Shown: positions 42,586 to 45,726 of the stretch, one piece after another
How the letters are laid out: each line of letters begins with the position of its first letter
Position numbering within the stretch: the stretch's first letter is position 1
Source: JOPF136 sp035272605
GTDB taxonomy: Bacteria; Acidobacteriota; Terriglobia; Acidiferrales; UBA7541
Direction: 5' to 3'
Length of the DNA stretch: 45,726 nt
NCBI GenBank assembly: GCA_035272605.1
Contig: DATEQM010000176.1
Coordinates: 1 to 45,726 of the forward strand
Program-made: the position numbers and the translations under genes
Notes under the pieces: generated by a model
Databases searched by the model: none
Told to the model about the DNA's origin: nothing
The model's input: only the letters and a program-made list of their open reading frames with translations

Positions 42586-43260
42586 TCAGCCCCCGCGCTC
42601 CTGGAGCAGGGCAACCACCTCTTTGTGGTTCTTGCTTTTTGCCAGCTCGGCGGGAGTCTGGCCCGTATCGTTCTTCGCGTTAGGTGTCGCGCCGGCCTCC
42701 AGCAGCAGCCGCACCAGCGGCAGATTGCCGTGCAGAGCCGCGGCATGCAGCGCCGTCCACCCGCCCTGCTGCGTGGCGTTCACGTCTGCGCCCGCGGCGA
42801 CGAGCGCCCGTGAAATTTCCAGCGCCACCTGCGGCTGCCGGTGGGCCACTGCGGAATGCAGCGGCCGCAACGCGGAAGGATTCTGCGAGACCTCGTTGAC
42901 CGGCGCGCCGCGCGAGAGCAGCAACTCTACCACCGGAATGTGCCCGAAAAAGGCGGCCAGATGCAGCGGGGTGAACCCGTCGCGAGCGAACGCGCGCACG
43001 AGCCCGGCATCCTTCTTCACGCATTCTTCCACTTTCCCGCGGTCGCCCACGGCCGCGGCCTCAAACACGTCGAGCGGCGCCCCGCGCTCGAGCAGCAACC
43101 CCCGCACATCATCCTTCCCGTAATAGACGGAAAGCAGCACCGCGGATTCCCCCGACTCTGCGCGCTCTCCCGCGAGCGCCGGGTTCGCCTCCAACATTTG
43201 CCGGACGCGCGCCGCGTCGCCAGCTTTCACCGCTTCGAGGAACTCCGCTTCTTTGGACAC
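42586..43260 (-). CDS. Ankyrin-repeat protein
   Basis: A 224-residue protein made mainly of ankyrin repeats. The repeats include FTPLHLAAFFGHIPVVELLL (with SRGAPVNE), GWTALHAAALHGNLPLVRLL (with EAGATPNA) and GQTPAELAKSKNHKEVVALL. The start is GTG 43260, with GGAGG upstream; the open frame continues 5' to 43347. It has no signal peptide and is probably a soluble protein-protein adapter. It follows the class II aldolase gene by 55 bases. Confidence 0.86.
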   Translation of the reverse strand: MSKEAEFLEAVKAGDAARVRQMLEANPALAGERAESGESAVLLSVYYGKDDVRGLLLERGAPLDVFEAAAVGDRGKVEECVKKDAGLVRAFARDGFTPLHLAAFFGHIPVVELLLSRGAPVNEVSQNPSALRPLHSAVAHRQPQVALEISRALVAAGADVNATQQGGWTALHAAALHGNLPLVRLLLEAGATPNAKNDTGQTPAELAKSKNHKEVVALLQERGG

Positions 43261-43315
43261 AACGCCTCCTCTGTGGAGTGCGGCCCCGAGCGGCTCGGAG
43301 CCGCGCTCCAAACTC

Positions 43316-44059
43316 TCACTGCTTGCCGCTCTCATCCTCCGCGGCAATCCACGGAATCGCCCCAGGCAGCAGCGGAGGCAACCCGTACCGCGGCCGTGAT
43401 TCCAAAAGCGTCCGCACCTGCGCCCGGGTCAGCAGCTTCGCCCCGCCAGCGAGTTCCGCGAGGAGAGTCACTCGCGCACAGTGCTCGACCATCTCCATCC
43501 GCTGCGCGGCCGTCCGCAGGTCCTCGCCGAAGGTGACCACCCCGTGATTCGCGAGCAGCACGGCGTTTGCCCGCGTCGCAAACGGCGCAATCGATTCCCC
43601 CACGTCTGCGGTGCCGGGCGCGGCGTAGGGCGCCAGCGGCACCGCGCCGAGCAGGATCGCCGTCTCTCCGAGCGCGGCGCGATCCAGCGCCCTGCCCGCC
43701 ACAGCGAATCCCGTCGCGACCGGCGGATGCGCGTGGCACACCGCGCGCACGTCCGGCCGCAGCGAATAGATGCGCAGGTGCATCTGGATTTCGGACGACG
43801 GCGCGCCAGGCCGTCTGTTTCCGCGGCTGCCGCGCACACGGCTGGGGAGAACTGCGCCGTCGGCCCACAGCAGGATCAGGTCCCCCGGCGTCAACTCGCC
43901 CTTCGCTGCTCCCGAAGGCGTGGCCAGAATCCGCCCGTCGGCCAGCCGCACAGAGAGGTTCCCTGCCGCCGCCGGCAGGAACCCCAGCTCGCGCAGCGCG
44001 CGCCCCGTCGCGCAAATCTCGCGCCGGTGCCGCAAATCGGTGGCGACTTGAGCTTTCAC
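43316..44059 (-). CDS. Class II aldolase/adducin family protein
   Basis: A 247-residue zinc-dependent aldolase of the fuculose-phosphate aldolase type. The first Zn site is CHAHPPVATGF (His109 and His111), another His is in LLANHGVVTFGE, and the Glu in SSEIQMHLRIY fits the catalytic position. These enzymes split or form sugar phosphates; the substrate is not determinable. A run of nine C at 44080-44088 lies upstream. It is co-directional with the ankyrin gene. Confidence 0.88.
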   Translation of the reverse strand: MKAQVATDLRHRREICATGRALRELGFLPAAAGNLSVRLADGRILATPSGAAKGELTPGDLILLWADGAVLPSRVRGSRGNRRPGAPSSEIQMHLRIYSLRPDVRAVCHAHPPVATGFAVAGRALDRAALGETAILLGAVPLAPYAAPGTADVGESIAPFATRANAVLLANHGVVTFGEDLRTAAQRMEMVEHCARVTLLAELAGGAKLLTRAQVRTLLESRPRYGLPPLLPGAIPWIAAEDESGKQ

Positions 44060-44169
44060 AGAGCTAAACGCCTTTCAGGCCCCCCCCCGGGCGAAGGCCG
44101 CCGACCGCAGAATGGCAGGGGCACGGTCCGCCGTGGCGGATGCCCCAACGGGTCTGAGAGGAAGCCTTT

Positions 44170-45441
44170 CTATGCGTAGATCCCGCGCAATTTGAGCGCC
44201 CGCGCCACGCGGTCGATGGCCACCATATACGCGGCGATGCGGTTATTCACTTTGTGCGCTTCGGCGTACCGCACCACCTCGTCGAAGCTGTGGTCCATCA
44301 CGTCCTGCAGGCGTTCATTCACTTCGCTTTCGCGCCAGAAGAAGCCTTGCCGGTCCTGCACCCACTCGAAGTAGCTCACCGTGACGCCGCCCGCGTTTCC
44401 CAGGATGTCGGGGATCACAAACACTCCCTTGCTATCCAGGATCTCGTCCGCGGGCGCCGTGGTGGGCCCGTTCGCTCCCTCGATGAGGATGCTCGCCTGT
44501 ACGTCCTGGGCATTGTCGCTGGTGATCTGGTTTTCCGTCGCTGCCGGCACGAGCACGTCGCAGGGCTGGAAAATCACGCTGTGCGCAGACATCTTGGTGC
44601 CCCCGCCCGGAAACTCCGCCAGCGGCTTCCTTTCCCCGTGCACCCAGCGGACGAGCGCGGGGATGTCGAAACCCTTCTCGTTGTAGAGCGCGCCGGAGAT
44701 ATCCGCCATGCCGACGATCTTGTATCCCGATTCGTGCATCAGTTTGGCCGCGAACGTGCCCACGTTTCCGAAGCCCTGAATGATCACGCGGCAATTGTCC
44801 GGCCGCCGGCCCAGCTTGGCCAGCGCGCGGTTCGTCACCATGAGCAGGCCGCGGCCGGTGGCCTCGCGCCGTCCCAGCGAGCCTCCCAGATCCAGCGGTT
44901 TCCCGGTGACTACGGCCGTGGTGGCCTGCCGTACGTGCATGGAATACGTGTCCATCACCCAGGCCATGGTCTGCTCGTTCGTGCCCATGTCCGGCGCGGG
45001 CACATCGCGCTCCGGCCCCAGCCATTCAGAAAGTTCCGCGGTGTAGCGCCGCGTGATGCGCTCGAGCACGGTCGGAGACAGTTTGGTGGGATCGCAAATC
45101 ACTCCGCCCTTGGCGCCGCCGAAAGGGATGTTCACCACGGCGCATTTCCAGGTCATCCACGCGGCCAGCGCGCGCACTTCCTCGATGGTCACGTCCGGCG
45201 AAAAGCGGATGCCGCCCTTTCCCGGCCCGCGAATGTTGGAGTGCAGCACGCGGTAGCCTTTGAACACTTCGAGTTTGCCGTTGTCCAGAGCCGCCGGAAT
45301 GTACAGCGTGATTTCCTTGCTGGGGTATTTCAGGTACTTGTGGAGCCCTTCTTCGAGGCCGATCTTCCGCGCGGCGATCTCGAAGCGCGCTTCCGCCGAC
45401 TCGTAAACGTTCAGCTCGTTGTGAACGCTGATCATGCTCAT
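44170..45441 (-). CDS. gdh: Glutamate dehydrogenase (hexameric, small type)
   Basis: A 423-residue glutamate/leucine/phenylalanine dehydrogenase. The substrate region is GPGKGGIRFSPDV, the catalytic Lys111 is in VNIPFGGAKGGVICDP, and the NAD(P)-binding VIIQGFGNVGTFAAKL follows. It interconverts glutamate and 2-oxoglutarate. I chose the ATG at 45441, with AGGAG 6 bases upstream; an open frame continues upstream to 45645 but is not typical of the family. It stands at the edge, with its promoter within the window. Confidence 0.95.
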   Translation of the reverse strand: MSMISVHNELNVYESAEARFEIAARKIGLEEGLHKYLKYPSKEITLYIPAALDNGKLEVFKGYRVLHSNIRGPGKGGIRFSPDVTIEEVRALAAWMTWKCAVVNIPFGGAKGGVICDPTKLSPTVLERITRRYTAELSEWLGPERDVPAPDMGTNEQTMAWVMDTYSMHVRQATTAVVTGKPLDLGGSLGRREATGRGLLMVTNRALAKLGRRPDNCRVIIQGFGNVGTFAAKLMHESGYKIVGMADISGALYNEKGFDIPALVRWVHGERKPLAEFPGGGTKMSAHSVIFQPCDVLVPAATENQITSDNAQDVQASILIEGANGPTTAPADEILDSKGVFVIPDILGNAGGVTVSYFEWVQDRQGFFWRESEVNERLQDVMDHSFDEVVRYAEAHKVNNRIAAYMVAIDRVARALKLRGIYA

Positions 45442-45533
45442 GGAAGGCTCCTGCCGTTGGGATCCCGGCCGTTCGGGATTCCAACCAGCCCCGGGTCGCT
45501 CACCTCGGGCCACTTTCCACCGACGGGGCCGCA

Positions 45534-45562
45534 AGTATACGAATCCCCCCGGCCCGGCGCAA
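45534..45562 (-). promoter_or_regulatory. Putative promoter of the glutamate dehydrogenase gene
   Basis: Minus-strand TTGCGC (45562-45557) and TATACT (45539-45534) are 17 bases apart, an ordinary sigma-70 layout. The transcript would start about 85 bases before the ATG at 45441. The remaining sequence to the window edge holds no gene I can support. Confidence 0.5.
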
Positions 45563-45726
45563 CCGGTGCCGCGCCTGGGATGCAGAACGCGCGCCTCCGG
45601 CCGTACAGCGATCTCCTGTCCCACGATTCTCATCATCGCTGCCAATCCGCGCCAGACTCCAAAACAGGTGGTGGTTCACGGCGTGGTCCATTTCAGAAGC
45701 ACGGATGGGAACCTGTACGCGTTGCA

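Noticed and set aside
44080..44088. Run of nine C before the class II aldolase gene
   Set aside because: Too short for a structural call and could be an assembly-sensitive homopolymer; no phase-variable reading frame sits on it.

Overview
The window is high-GC bacterial chromosome, most likely from an Acidobacteria-type soil or environmental bacterium. That placement rests on the overall gene repertoire, not on a marker tree: a PknB-like kinase with TPR tail, a TonB/ExbBD set beside the Sec accessory genes, an enlarged SecF, and many small conserved hypotheticals. No rRNA, tRNA or CRISPR array was seen. Most genes are housekeeping and sit on the minus strand.

Region 1 (1-8.6 kb, all minus) is one co-directional run: yajC, secD, secF, tonB, exbB, exbD, exbD, a TPR lipoprotein, and a relA/spoT gene cut by the window edge. 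It joins Sec translocation accessory proteins, a TonB energy-transduction complex and stringent-response control. Region 2 (9-12.8 kb) holds a plus-strand Ser/Thr kinase with TPR tail. It sits between tgt and yajC, which are normally neighbours, and is followed by what looks like the severed C-terminus of a second, beta-propeller-type kinase.

Region 3 (12.8-24 kb) is accessory: an ArsR-like regulator, a NIPSNAP/PEP-mutase pair, a methyltransferase, an overlapping marR-SRPBCC-hypothetical operon divergent from an MFS exporter, a DUF2231 membrane protein, a HicB-HicA-HicB cluster, a Tat-exported subunit with a GMC oxidoreductase, and a pair of overlapping uncharacterised small genes. Region 4 (24-31.9 kb, all minus) is the information-processing block mutS2, then a PIN-toxin module, dnaG and rpoD, preceded by a LOG-family gene. 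The toxin module has its own promoter and an overlapping palindrome, and it ends 15 bases before dnaG.

Region 5 (32-37 kb) has a SYLF lipid-binding protein, a Cys-rich hypothetical, a lower-GC insertion with a HAD phosphatase and an unknown gene, a radical SAM protein and a degenerate receiver protein. Region 6 (37-45.7 kb, almost all minus) has a nucleoside deaminase, folK, ruvB, an ABM-domain protein, ruvA, a Rieske oxygenase, two small hypotheticals, an ankyrin protein, a class II aldolase and glutamate dehydrogenase.

Short perfect palindromes sharing a CT-(2-3 nt)-AG centre recur between genes throughout the first half. The best candidates for something undescribed are the toxin module wired in front of dnaG/rpoD, the lower-GC HAD insertion, the overlapping pair at 23.5-24 kb and the palindrome family.
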